A DNA stretch of 64,000 nt from [Clostridium] celerecrescens 18A (GTDB lineage: Bacteria > Bacillota > Clostridia > Lachnospirales > Lachnospiraceae), in the NCBI RefSeq assembly GCF_002797975.1, contig NZ_PGET01000001.1, positions 3,603,501 through 3,667,500 of the forward strand, written 5' to 3'. How positions within the stretch are numbered: the first letter of the stretch is position 1; each line of letters opens with the position of its first letter. A program made the translations under genes and the position numbers. The notes beneath the pieces were generated by a model. The model was not told the DNA's origin, did no database searches, and worked only from the letters and a program-made list of their open reading frames with translations. Shown here piece after piece: positions 26,381 through 34,959 of the stretch.

Positions 26381-26419
26381 GGGCAGCAGCAAAGTCGACC
26401 ATATAGTTTGCTGCTGCCC
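26381..26419 (-). terminator. Intra-operon hairpin (attenuator or mRNA-end stabiliser)
   Basis: Perfect 13-bp stem GGGCAGCAGCAAA / TTTGCTGCTGCCC between the binding-protein gene and the ATPase gene. The T run on the minus strand is short (CCCTTTCC), so partial termination or 3' end protection is more likely than a full stop. This would give more binding protein than transporter. Confidence 0.6.
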
Positions 26420-26456
26420 TATGGATTACCGGTGTCTTATGGTTTCTATAACAGGC

Positions 26457-27620
26457 TTATTTCATGCTGTCACGTAATGCGGAGACTTCTTCCGTCGTCA
26501 TTTTCATAGCGCTTCCTACCGTAATATCACCCTTGATGATCTTGTCCTTTACTTCATCAAGTTTCTTCTTAATATCCTCAGGTACAATGGTGTTAAAATT
26601 ATCATTCTGAGCCAGACCTACTGCACCGCTGTCAAGGCCAAGAGCATATGTCTCTTCACAGGTCATGGAGTTGTCCATAAGGCCTTTGACTGCTGTTACA
26701 AGGGAATCTCCCACATTTTTCAGGGTTGATGTCAAAATGTTCTTTGCGATCTCAGGATTCGTATCCTTTAACTGGGTATACAGATCCTGGTCACAGGCGA
26801 TTAAGTATTTGTCAACGTTGTTTGCCGCAGTAGCTGCTCCGAGAATACTTTGAGATGCCGGCGCATATACGATCTGTGCGCCCTGATTGTATAACTGGGT
26901 GGTCATTTCAAGACATTTTGGAACATCTTCAAAGGAACCCACATAGGAAGGGATCACCTTGATGTTTGGATCTACGTATTTCACGCCTTCCAGATATCCT
27001 ACCAGAAAGTCATTGATATTTGCCACATCCATGGAACCGATAAAGCCTAAGGTTCTCTTGGAAGCATCGATCTTTGCGTCTCCGGAATCAAGCATCTGGG
27101 CAGCCAGGACACCAGCTAAGAAAGAACCCTGGTTTGAATTGTATGTAATGCCCATCATATTTCCGTCAGCAACAATCGTCCGGTCCACATCGCTGTCAAA
27201 GAAAATATATTTTTTATCAGGATACTGTGCGGCCGTATTTTGCGCCACCTCTTTCACGGACCAGGTACCTGCAATGATGACATCCCAATCCTGCTCGGAA
27301 ACGTCTGTGAAATGTCCTTCATAGCTGGTCTCGTCGCGTCCCATTTCAACCACCTTGATGTCGGCCCCCAGTTCATCTCTCATACGGTAAAGGCCGCTGG
27401 CCGCTGAGTCATAAAAGCCTTTGTCCCCCAGGTTTCCGTTTACCAGATACACGGCCTTTAACGGCTTTTCCGGAGTCTTCTCTCCGTTTGCTGTATCCGT
27501 CCCCTCTGTTTGCTCCTGTTTTCCGGCAGTCGTCTGTACGCTGTCATTTGCTTTGCCGCATGCGGTGAGCATGGCGCAGGCAAGTACCCCTGTAAGAATC
27601 AATTGAAACGTTTTTTTCAT
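26457..27620 (-). CDS. BMP-family nucleoside-binding lipoprotein
   Basis: 387-aa substrate-binding lipoprotein. Signal MKKTFQLILTGVLACAMLTAC ends in lipobox LTAC. The mature part follows the BMP/Med family: VNGNLGDKGFYDSAASGL near the start, IIAGTWSVKE, GITYNSNQGSFLAGVLAAQM, GFIGSMDVANINDFLVGYLEGVKY. Members bind purine or pyrimidine nucleosides outside the cell. The operon context with three phosphorylases, a nucleoside hydrolase and deoC fits this. Confidence 0.95.
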   Translation of the reverse strand: MKKTFQLILTGVLACAMLTACGKANDSVQTTAGKQEQTEGTDTANGEKTPEKPLKAVYLVNGNLGDKGFYDSAASGLYRMRDELGADIKVVEMGRDETSYEGHFTDVSEQDWDVIIAGTWSVKEVAQNTAAQYPDKKYIFFDSDVDRTIVADGNMMGITYNSNQGSFLAGVLAAQMLDSGDAKIDASKRTLGFIGSMDVANINDFLVGYLEGVKYVDPNIKVIPSYVGSFEDVPKCLEMTTQLYNQGAQIVYAPASQSILGAATAANNVDKYLIACDQDLYTQLKDTNPEIAKNILTSTLKNVGDSLVTAVKGLMDNSMTCEETYALGLDSGAVGLAQNDNFNTIVPEDIKKKLDEVKDKIIKGDITVGSAMKMTTEEVSALRDSMK

Positions 27621-27726
27621 TCCTTTCTCCTTTCTGTTGCTGCGTTACTTGAGTTTGTTTTTCAGTATATTTGAAAAGAGCTTTCCGTGCTTTTAAAAGA
27701 CCCTTAACCAGTCTGCTCTTTTTCAA

Positions 27727-28494
27727 TTACATATGAGACTTGCGTTCCATAGAGAAACGGTACATACTTCCGAGAAGCTGGTGCTTGGCATAGCTGAGCT
27801 GCTTATCCCCCTCTTCTACCAGGATCTCTTCCACAATAATGACCGGCTCATTTTTATTAATGCCTGCAATATAGGAATCCGCATCTGCATTCAGCACATT
27901 GAACACAGTCTTTGCGTGCTTTGCCAGTCGATACAGACCATAAGTGCTGAACTCCTTCATCTTTTCAATGTCATTCAGATCCAACTGGAATTTCTCCATA
28001 TATTCCGCATCAAAAATCGTGACCGTATTTGCCACCTGGCGCCCGTTGGAAAAATAATCCGTACTGGTAAAAATCATTAAATCTCCCGGCTTTTTATACC
28101 CCAGCTCATGAGCAACGTAAACACCGCAGGGCTGGTACTGGGCGGAAATCTTAATCTCATCAATGGTATCCACGCAGTTCTCAATGCACGGGTTAAACAA
28201 CCACTGGAATCCATCCTTATATTGCAGCGCATGTGTCGAAACTACCGCCTGCTTCCCCTGGGTCTTATTTATGTATCCATCCTCTTCTAGCTTTCTCATA
28301 GCCATTCTGACCGTGCCGCGGCTGACTTTCCAGTAATTAGCCAGCTTATTTTCACTTGGAACAACATCTCCTGCTTTGATCACTCCTTCTACTATTAAAT
28401 TAAAAATAATATCATAAATTTTAACGTAGTTCGGAATCACCAGGTTCTCTGAAATATCTTCCTCCAGTAGCGGCAGCTTATTATAATCCATCAT
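27727..28494 (-). CDS. GntR-family transcriptional regulator of the nucleoside operon
   Basis: 255-aa regulator. N-terminal winged helix: IVEGVIKAGDVVPSENKLANYWKVSRGTVRMAMRKLEEDGYINKTQGKQAVV, typical GntR. The C-terminal 150 residues are a UTRA-like ligand-binding domain, presumably sensing a nucleoside or phosphosugar. It starts 5 nt after the first phosphorylase gene, using GGGGTGA that overlaps its stop; GTG 28503 is an alternative start. As second gene of the operon it likely autoregulates through the two palindromes at 29301-29348 (inference). Confidence 0.88.
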   Translation of the reverse strand: MMDYNKLPLLEEDISENLVIPNYVKIYDIIFNLIVEGVIKAGDVVPSENKLANYWKVSRGTVRMAMRKLEEDGYINKTQGKQAVVSTHALQYKDGFQWLFNPCIENCVDTIDEIKISAQYQPCGVYVAHELGYKKPGDLMIFTSTDYFSNGRQVANTVTIFDAEYMEKFQLDLNDIEKMKEFSTYGLYRLAKHAKTVFNVLNADADSYIAGINKNEPVIIVEEILVEEGDKQLSYAKHQLLGSMYRFSMERKSHM

Positions 28495-28499
28495 ACCAA

Positions 28500-29264
28500 T
28501 CACCCCACCAAATCATTTTTTATTATGGCTCTCATTGCCTCAATGCCAACCAGAATCACTCTGTTTTCCAATTCCGTAAGCGGTACTCTGTCCTTTTCCG
28601 GGGAGTTCTTATAATCTGTGGCGCTTACTAAAACGGAAGCTGCCCGTATTCCTAAGCTGGCTGCTACCAGAAACAGGGTGGAGCATTCCATGCTTGTAGA
28701 GGTGGCACCGCCTGCCTCGTAAGCACTCCATTTATGAAGGATCTCATCCTTTACCGGCTTTTTCTCCGGCTGAGTCTGACTGTAAAAGGAGGCTTTTGTA
28801 ATGGTAACTCCCACATTATAGGGCATATTCAGCCGTCCAGATGCAGCCTCCAGCTCTTTTATCATGGAATAGTCCGGAACCGCAGGGAATTCCACCGGCA
28901 AATAATGATTGCCGACGCCTTCCATCCGGATTGCTCCATTGGGAATCACGATGTCCCCTGTCTTCACCTTCTCTGAAGTTGAAGCGCCGGAACCGATGCG
29001 AAGCATGGTATCCGCACCGCACTGATAAAGCTCCTCCATGGCAATGGCGGCAGAAGGTCCTCCGATTCCGGTACTGGTAACTGCCACTCTCGTTCCATCA
29101 AGTTCCCCAACAAAGGTTCTGAACTCACGGTTATATGCAATTTCCCTTGGATTGTCAAAATGAGCGGCAATCTTTTCTGCCCTCTCCGGGCTCCCCGGTA
29201 AAAAAACATACCTTCCAACATCACCTTTTGAGATTCCAATATGCATCATTTTCAATTTATCCAT
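28500..29264 (-). CDS. Nucleoside phosphorylase (uridine phosphorylase type), operon-leading copy
   Basis: 254-aa NP-I phosphorylase, paralogue of 21086-21853. Shared motifs: RYVFLPGSPERAEKIA, TSTGIGGPSAAIAMEELYQCGADTMLRIGS, IPNGAIRMEG and TSMECSTLFLVAASLGIRAAS. Differences in the central loop may indicate a different nucleoside. First gene behind the promoter-operator region; AGGAGGAGAAT precedes the ATG. Confidence 0.92.
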   Translation of the reverse strand: MDKLKMMHIGISKGDVGRYVFLPGSPERAEKIAAHFDNPREIAYNREFRTFVGELDGTRVAVTSTGIGGPSAAIAMEELYQCGADTMLRIGSGASTSEKVKTGDIVIPNGAIRMEGVGNHYLPVEFPAVPDYSMIKELEAASGRLNMPYNVGVTITKASFYSQTQPEKKPVKDEILHKWSAYEAGGATSTSMECSTLFLVAASLGIRAASVLVSATDYKNSPEKDRVPLTELENRVILVGIEAMRAIIKNDLVG

Positions 29265-29300
29265 ATTCTCCTCCTCTTTAAGTATTTTTCATCGCTTTTA

Positions 29301-29354
29301 ACTTGGCAGCCAAGTTGTTGGCATTAGAATATCACTTGGCAGCCAAGTTGTCAA
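29301..29354 (-). promoter_or_regulatory. Promoter of the nucleoside operon with two identical palindromic operators
   Basis: On the minus strand TTGACA (29349-29354), a 17-bp spacer and TATTCT (29326-29331) form a near-consensus sigma-A promoter. The 15-bp palindrome ACTTGGCAGCCAAGT occurs twice without change: at 29334-29348, filling the spacer, and at 29301-29315, over the start of the transcript. Centre spacing is 33 bp, about three helical turns, so two dimers could bind the same face. The adjacent GntR regulator is the obvious candidate. Confidence 0.88.
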
Positions 29355-29797
29355 TATGTTTTCTTTCAAAATTCATATTTTTAAGTGCAAAACATACAAA
29401 AATAGACATCTATTTTAAATTTTAATAGATATCATTTAGATATACAGAATTATCAACCTTAGAATAATTGTGAAAATTATTGTATTAATTGAGGCAAAAC
29501 AAGAAAAAACAAGGCATACTCCCTTGTCCGTCTTTTGCCGGAGGGACGGGTGTCATCCCCTTAGAACATACGGCATTAAAAACATTTTGTTCCGGTGCTG
29601 CGAAAAGATGAAACGCCCGGCATTGTTGAAACATCATATGTAAGGTTTGTAAAAAGGAGGGGAAGAAACCTGATAAAAGATAGGAAAACTGATGAAATTA
29701 GGGCTTCCTGGCCCCTCTTCATTGACGAACAGACAAATTTAAGATAAGCTAAGTATGAGAACATGAATACATAACCAGACAAAGGAGATTACTTGCT
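29355..29797. other. Intergenic region upstream of the HAD gene, no gene seen
   Basis: Divergent region, AT-rich on the left and more mixed from 29500. A GC-rich patch at 29520-29565 (GTCCGTC...GGAGGGACGGG) can fold but does not match a riboswitch I know. TTGACG at 29722-29727 could be a -35 for the plus-strand gene, with only a weak -10 behind it. AAAGGAGA is the ribosome site for 29798. Confidence 0.4.
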
Positions 29798-30670
29798 ATG
29801 AGCATCCGACTGATCGCCTCCGATATGGACGGCACCCTTTTAAACCCTCAGACCAATATCTCAAAAGCCAATGTAGATGCAATCCGCAGGCTTGAGCGCG
29901 CGGGCATAGAATTTTTAATCTGCAGCGGACGTGATTATCAAGAAGCTAAGGCCGTTATGGATGCCTGCGATATCACATGCAGCTATATCTGCTTAAGCGG
30001 GGCTGCCGTATACAGTCAGGATGGTGAAATACTGAGTGAGATTCCTCTTACCTCTCAGAATCTTGTAGACATTAATCGGATCCTTACAGAGCAACAGGCA
30101 GATATGGATATACTGACTTCCGGCGGGCGGTATACCACTACCCCAAAAGAGCGGAAGTTAAACGAGATATACTCCTTCTTAAAAAAGAAATTCAGCTCTT
30201 CTGCTCACATTTCAAAAGAACTGGAAGCTGCCGTGCAAATGCGGATGGAATCCACGACCTTTATTACTTCTCTTAAAGAGCTTCCTGAGGACAGTGATGT
30301 ATTTAAGATATGCAGTAACGGGCTTCCTGTCCAAAAGGCTTCAGAATTAAAAGAAATCTTCTCAGACTATCCGGATCTGGCTGCAGCCTCCTCTTTCCCC
30401 GACAATATTGAGCTGACCAATCAGGCTGCCCAAAAAGGGCTGGTTTTGAAAGCATACGCAGAGCAAAAGGGAATCCTTCTTAAGGATGTGATGGTGCTTG
30501 GAGACAGTGACAATGATCTGTCCATGTTCACACCGGAATTTGGATGGACTGTCGCCATGGATAATGCCATGTCCTGCATTCGGGATGCAGCAAAATACCA
30601 TACCAAATCCAATGCAGAGGATGGAGTTGCCTGGGCCATTCGCAGGCTTGTGTTTCAGGAAAACAGTTGA
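29798..30670 (+). CDS. Cof-type HAD-IIB phosphatase
   Basis: 290-aa cytoplasmic hydrolase. Motif I DMDGTLLN (residues 9-16), motif II SGRDYQEAK region, and motif III/IV GDSDNDLSMF near residue 235 define the Cof family, which dephosphorylates sugar phosphates or flavin-type substrates. The cap domain lies between residues 80 and 190. The substrate is not predictable. Monocistronic with a strong terminator. Confidence 0.92.
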   Translation: MSIRLIASDMDGTLLNPQTNISKANVDAIRRLERAGIEFLICSGRDYQEAKAVMDACDITCSYICLSGAAVYSQDGEILSEIPLTSQNLVDINRILTEQQADMDILTSGGRYTTTPKERKLNEIYSFLKKKFSSSAHISKELEAAVQMRMESTTFITSLKELPEDSDVFKICSNGLPVQKASELKEIFSDYPDLAAASSFPDNIELTNQAAQKGLVLKAYAEQKGILLKDVMVLGDSDNDLSMFTPEFGWTVAMDNAMSCIRDAAKYHTKSNAEDGVAWAIRRLVFQENS

Positions 30671-30723
30671 AGTGCTCACTATTTTAAGAATTATGGGCAT
30701 TCCTACTGGTCTTTGATTATATA

Positions 30724-30768
30724 CAAAAAACGGCGCATACCTGAATTATATCAGATGTACGCCGTTTT
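30724..30768. terminator. Bidirectional terminator
   Basis: AAAAAACGGCG...CGCCGTTTTT flank an inner CTGA/TCAG stem. It lies between the plus-strand HAD gene and the minus-strand PTS remnant, with A/T runs on both sides. Confidence 0.85.
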
Positions 30769-30809
30769 TCTCATTAACAGGACTGTCTTTGACTTTCCAC
30801 CTCTTTTTA

Positions 30810-31182
30810 TCAGTTATCTGATGGAGAGTCTACACCATTAGCGGCAATAATAAATGGCGCCCATATAGCAAAGGCAACAGCCATATTGACTGCAGTAAGT
30901 ACGAGCGAATTTAGAAGGCAGCACATCACTCAAAGTAAGTGTGGTGGAAGTGCTGGCGCTTTGAGGCAACCCCATAAGATACGCCGCAAGTGAAACAATA
31001 GCACCGGCAACCTTGTTTACATCATAGGATTTTGCTATGGTATAACCAAGGGTAATGGAAAGCATGATGCCCATAACCGCCAGAGTTCCCCCCCAGACAA
31101 TCCCGTTTAAAGAAATAATCCATGCAACAAGTGGAAAAGTGGTAACCCCGTTACCGGTGCCCAGATAAGCTGCATGAATCAT
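30810..31182 (-). pseudogene. PTS IIC remnant (lactose/cellobiose type), internally deleted
   Basis: The first part (from 31182) encodes LNGIVWGGTLAVMG, GYTIAKSYDVNKVAGAIVSLAAYLMGLPQSAS, which aligns with residues roughly 110-160 of the intact IIC at 35210-36598 (GYNLSKTYDVNAIAGGVIAFASLVTCMGQSAT). In a different frame further on, LTAVNMAVAFAIWAPFIIAAN ending at 30810 matches the extreme C-terminus of IIC (NLFISFAIWTPFVMMAN). The N-terminal hundred residues and the whole centre are missing and a frameshift joins the pieces. It sits directly behind the MupG gene, where such operons normally carry their transporter, so transport for that operon must come from elsewhere. Confidence 0.88.
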
Positions 31183-32282
31183 GCAAATGATACTTCTGTA
31201 AAACCGAACAACTTCCAGGGTTTAATGTAATCAAGCAGTACCAGTTCATAATCAGGAATATGGCCGATCACATTCTTTCTTCCGTCATTAGGCATATCCT
31301 TTAAGACAACATGCAGCTCTCCCTTATAACGGGAATAACCGTCATTTAAAATTACAACATCCCCACGTTTTAAATCCCGGGTATTGGCAGGAGGTACCGA
31401 CTTGTCAGCAAAGACGACTCTCGGCCAGGTGGACCGTATCATATATTCACTGATATCGCCTCTGATCACATGCTGCCGGTCAAAGTAAAGAATCTCCCGC
31501 TCTGTTTCCGTCAGCTCCTTTTCCAGGCAAAGGCCAAACATCAGTTTTCCCGGAATCACTGAGGCACAAGCCTTTAACTCCTCTTCAGAAGCATAGGCAT
31601 TGGCTATGATCACATCATCTACCATACGGGTTGCAAGCAGATGCCGTACCTGGGCATCCACAGGCAGGCCCCGGTGCATCTCCAGAGTACACAACCCCTC
31701 ATTCACAGGCCAGGGGCCAAAAGTATTCCCATTGTTGCTGGATACAAAGGCCGCAACCTTAAGGCCGTGCTTTTTCATTTCCCGGTTGCAGTAATCAAAA
31801 TGCTCCAGACTGATTCCCGTATATTTCTGAGGATAAAAGTTGTGGCAGGTAATGATTCTTTCCGGTACCGGATGATGATTCATGATATTTGACACATAGC
31901 TTGGATCGGTACTGGCGTTCAGCTCGATCTTCAGCCCCTCACAGTTATAGCTCATTGCAGCTTCTTTCATGCCGTCAAAGCCTATATCCAGCCGGATCCC
32001 ATCTGCATGCATTTCTTTAAAGGGAGCCAGATTATCATAGGAAGCCCCCAGTGCTTCAAACACAGGTGGTGCCACATCCAGAATGACTTCCATACCATAT
32101 TCATGGGCCGTATCTATCATATCCCTAAATTCATGGATCATCTCATCTTTATTTTTATTCCCCACGCTCAACAAGCAGGTAAAAATACGCTGAAACCCGT
32201 ATTTACCAGCCAGCTGAATATATTCCTTATCCCGTTCCGGAGTGGAGTGCTCCGGATAAAGGGAGATACCAAGTCTTCCCAT
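31179..32282 (-). CDS. MupG/DUF871-family 6-phospho-glycosidase-like protein
   Basis: 367-aa TIM-barrel protein with a C-terminal small domain. The sequence (GISLYPEHSTPERDKEYI at the start, CHNFYPQKYTGIS, AFVSSNNG, GLPTLEMHRG-like stretch) is typical of DUF871, whose characterised member MupG hydrolyses MurNAc-6-phosphate disaccharides in cell wall recycling. Located between a GntR regulator and a dead PTS IIC. Both flanking repeat F and the operon suggest cotranscription with the beta-glucoside PTS genes. The real substrate could be another phospho-disaccharide. Confidence 0.87.
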   Translation of the reverse strand: MGRLGISLYPEHSTPERDKEYIQLAGKYGFQRIFTCLLSVGNKNKDEMIHEFRDMIDTAHEYGMEVILDVAPPVFEALGASYDNLAPFKEMHADGIRLDIGFDGMKEAAMSYNCEGLKIELNASTDPSYVSNIMNHHPVPERIITCHNFYPQKYTGISLEHFDYCNREMKKHGLKVAAFVSSNNGNTFGPWPVNEGLCTLEMHRGLPVDAQVRHLLATRMVDDVIIANAYASEEELKACASVIPGKLMFGLCLEKELTETEREILYFDRQHVIRGDISEYMIRSTWPRVVFADKSVPPANTRDLKRGDVVILNDGYSRYKGELHVVLKDMPNDGRKNVIGHIPDYELVLLDYIKPWKLFGFTEVSFA

Positions 32283-32297
32283 GATTAATTACCTTTC

Positions 32298-32396
32298 CAC
32301 TTTCCTGCCCAGCTTATGGGCATAATGGTATACCCGCAGGATTTTTCCTCTTTCCTGCCTATTTTGGGGGGATTATGGTATACTGCGGGTATTTCA
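32298..32396 (-). repeat. Palindromic intergenic repeat, tandem copies F1 and F2
   Basis: Two head-to-tail copies between the GntR stop and the MupG start. On the sense strand F1 (nearer the MupG gene) has CCTGCGGGTATACC, ATTATGCCCA, TGGGCAGGAAAG. F2 has lost the left half of its stem (ATCCCCCCAAAATAGGCAGGAAAGAGG). The period is close to 50 bp. Confidence 0.85.
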
Positions 32397-32397
32397 A

Positions 32398-33072
32398 CTA
32401 TGTGGTTATCTCAATTATTTTTTCAATTGGGTTGTTAAATTCTCTGATATACACGACCGGGCTGCCGCTTTTGCTTACAATGGTGCTCTCAACCAAAATA
32501 ATCGGAGTATTCAGCTTTACGTGAAGCAGATTAATATATTTTACAGGCACTATGATAGGAAGAAACTTCTGCGTAACCGATCCCTCATCAATGTATCCTT
32601 TCAGATCCAAAAGCTTATTTAAGTTGTTGTAATCATTGTCATTGATCAGACTTTGGATCAAATAGATTTCTTCAACACTTACAGGCTTTCCATTCTTCCG
32701 GTTTAGGCGCACGATCCGGATCATCCGGTCTTCAGATCCGATTTCCAGACAGGAAGCGACCTTTTCATCGGAAAAACAGGAACTGAAATAGATCACATTG
32801 TAATCATAAGTATCATCCATTGGCTTATTCAGAGTCTCTGCAGATGTATTTTTTTTCATAAGCCTCTGGTCTGCAACAAAAGTTCCTTTATTTTTATCTC
32901 TGTATAATACTCCCTCTTCCACCAGTTCATTTAAAGCGTTGCGCACGGTCATCCGGCTGGCATTATACCGTCCGGCCAGTTCCCGTTCTGATGCAATAGG
33001 GGTATTGACAGACGCGTCCTTAATTTCTTCCATAAGGTCCTGTTTTATTTTTTGATATTTCGGAGTCCCCAT
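32398..33072 (-). CDS. GntR/HutC-family regulator of the PTS operon
   Basis: 224-aa repressor: GntR winged helix (PIASERELAGRYNASRMTVRNALNELVEEGVLYRDKNKGTFV) followed by a UTRA domain with VARL-like RIVRLNRKNGKPVSVEEIYLIQSL. HutC-type members bind TGGTCTAGACCA-like sites and release on phosphosugar binding. Exactly such a site stands before this operon at 36983-36996. Start at 33072 (MGTPKYQK) after AGAGGTG. Confidence 0.9.
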   Translation of the reverse strand: MGTPKYQKIKQDLMEEIKDASVNTPIASERELAGRYNASRMTVRNALNELVEEGVLYRDKNKGTFVADQRLMKKNTSAETLNKPMDDTYDYNVIYFSSCFSDEKVASCLEIGSEDRMIRIVRLNRKNGKPVSVEEIYLIQSLINDNDYNNLNKLLDLKGYIDEGSVTQKFLPIIVPVKYINLLHVKLNTPIILVESTIVSKSGSPVVYIREFNNPIEKIIEITT

Positions 33073-33092
33073 TGTATCACCTCTTATCACCT

Positions 33093-33545
33093 TTAATTCT
33101 CTTTTGTCCTCTGTCCCTTAATGAAGCTTTCCATGGATGAAAGCATCCTGGAAACCCTTTTTTTGGAACCTTTTTGATAAAACCAGGAGACAATCTTATA
33201 GTTTAAGGAGTAGGAAGTACTCTCCCCCTCAAATCCCTCCCTGTAGTGTACCATAATGTTTCCGTCTTTACTATCTTCGATCTCGTAAAATATAACATTT
33301 GTTCCATGAGAGGTGCGGAAGCTTGCCTCATAGCAGTTTGGAGAGACAAACTGCTTGATCACCACATCCACATGGTTTTCCTGTCCCATTTTATTTTTCA
33401 TTTTCTTTTTATAACGAAAACCGGAATAAATCTGGTCTGGATTTACCTTTTTCCCTGTGGCCTGGCTGATATCATAGGCAACCGAGGACGCCAGGGCATT
33501 AAAGAATTCCTTAGCCTCTACATTCAGTTTTTGACTTACTTCCAT
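33093..33545 (-). CDS. DUF3284-family protein
   Basis: 150-aa small basic protein. The family (DUF3284) is regularly encoded beside lactose/cellobiose PTS and phospho-beta-glucosidase genes in Firmicutes but has no established activity. It has a START-like alternation of strands and a basic C-terminal helix (KGSKKRVSRMLSSMESFI). Between GH1 and GntR in the same operon. AGGAGAG before the ATG. Confidence 0.8.
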   Translation of the reverse strand: MEVSQKLNVEAKEFFNALASSVAYDISQATGKKVNPDQIYSGFRYKKKMKNKMGQENHVDVVIKQFVSPNCYEASFRTSHGTNVIFYEIEDSKDGNIMVHYREGFEGESTSYSLNYKIVSWFYQKGSKKRVSRMLSSMESFIKGQRTKEN

Positions 33546-33554
33546 ATGTCTCTC

Positions 33555-34946
33555 CTATTTGCCCGTTTCAAAACCGTTGTTATTAAGCAGTTCCTGATAC
33601 CAATAACCCGACTTTTTTATGGTCCTTTTCTGGGTTTCCAAATCCAGCTCCACAAGCCCGTAACGGTTCTTATAAGCATTGAGCCATGACCAGCAGTCCA
33701 CAAAGGTCCACACATGATATCCAATGCAATTGCTTCCTTCTTCTATCCCTTTATGAAGCCAGGTCAAATGCTCCTCATAGAACTCAATGCGGTAATCATC
33801 CTGTATCATACCGTCTGTCTTAAAACGTCCCTCATTTTCCACACCCATGCCATTTTCTGTGACCATCCATTCAATGTTCCCGTAGTTGTCACGGATATTG
33901 ACTGCAATGTCATATAAGCCTCTGGGATAGATTTCCCATCCCCTGTATGGATTCATCCGTTTGCCAGGCATATCATAGATATCAAAATAATATTCCGGTG
34001 TAAACGGAGCTGCCGGATTGGGAATACTGGCCTTTGCACAGACACGGAACGGATGATAGTAGTTTATTCCCAGAAAATCCACCGTATTTTGACGGATGAT
34101 CTCTAAGTCCTCCTTAGAAACCTCCGGCAGCAATCCGTGCTTTTCTACGAGGGCAACCAGCTCCGGATCATACGTTCCCTTAACGGCAGGATCCAGGAAA
34201 CTCCTATTCTGGAACAGCTCAGCAATCTTTGCCGCCTTCTCATCCTCTGGATGGGAGCTTCTGGGATAAGCCGGGGTCAGGTTTAATACGATCCCGATCT
34301 TTCCTCCCTTCTTCATGCTGTGATATTCTTTCACTGCTAAAGCGCTGGCCAGGGCTGTATGATAAGCAACCGAAACAGCAGCTTTGGGATCCACCTTGCA
34401 GGGATAGTGATAGCCCTGCAGATATCCGCATTCCACATGGACGATGGGCTCATTAAAGGTAAACCAGTGTTTCACCAGATCTCCGAATAAGTTAAAGCAG
34501 GTCCAGGCATATTCTTTATAATAATCCACCACCTTTCTGTTTTCCCAGCCGCCCAGCTCCTGCAGCTTTACCGGCATGTCAAAATGGTACAGATTCACAA
34601 ATGGTTCGATCCCGTTTTCCCTTAATTCCAAAAACAGGCTGCGGTAAAAATCAGCCGCTTTTTCGTTCACCTCACCAGATCCCTCCGGAAACAGGCGGGA
34701 CCAGCTGATGGAGGTCCGGAAAGAATTATGGCCTGTCTGCTTCATCAGCTGAATATCCTCTTTGTAATTCTGGTAAAAGGTGGAGGTAATGCCAGGGCCA
34801 ATGGCTCCATGAAATTTATAGCCTTCTTCCTCATACCACAAATCCCAGATATTTTTCCCTCTCCCGTCATTATCTGCGCCTCCCTCACACTGAGTGGCGC
34901 TGGTTGCACTTCCAAAGTAAAACCCTTCCGGAAACTCAAGTTTCAT
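33555..34946 (-). CDS. 6-phospho-beta-glucosidase (GH1)
   Basis: 463-aa family 1 glycoside hydrolase cleaving 6-phospho-beta-glucosides delivered by the PTS. Both catalytic Glu motifs are present: HWFTFNEPI (acid/base) and EWMVTENGMG (nucleophile). N-terminal FYFGSATSATQCEGG is the family start. Near the C-terminus, WSWLNAYKNRYGLVELDLETQKRTIKKS carries the phosphate-recognition Ser/Lys/Tyr signature of 6-phospho enzymes. AAGGGGGT ribosome site. Confidence 0.94.
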   Translation of the reverse strand: MKLEFPEGFYFGSATSATQCEGGADNDGRGKNIWDLWYEEEGYKFHGAIGPGITSTFYQNYKEDIQLMKQTGHNSFRTSISWSRLFPEGSGEVNEKAADFYRSLFLELRENGIEPFVNLYHFDMPVKLQELGGWENRKVVDYYKEYAWTCFNLFGDLVKHWFTFNEPIVHVECGYLQGYHYPCKVDPKAAVSVAYHTALASALAVKEYHSMKKGGKIGIVLNLTPAYPRSSHPEDEKAAKIAELFQNRSFLDPAVKGTYDPELVALVEKHGLLPEVSKEDLEIIRQNTVDFLGINYYHPFRVCAKASIPNPAAPFTPEYYFDIYDMPGKRMNPYRGWEIYPRGLYDIAVNIRDNYGNIEWMVTENGMGVENEGRFKTDGMIQDDYRIEFYEEHLTWLHKGIEEGSNCIGYHVWTFVDCWSWLNAYKNRYGLVELDLETQKRTIKKSGYWYQELLNNNGFETGK

Positions 34947-34959
34947 ACCTTATACCCCC

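Noticed and set aside
29520..29570. Possible riboswitch upstream of the HAD phosphatase
   Set aside because: GC-rich and foldable, but no match to a riboswitch core I know.
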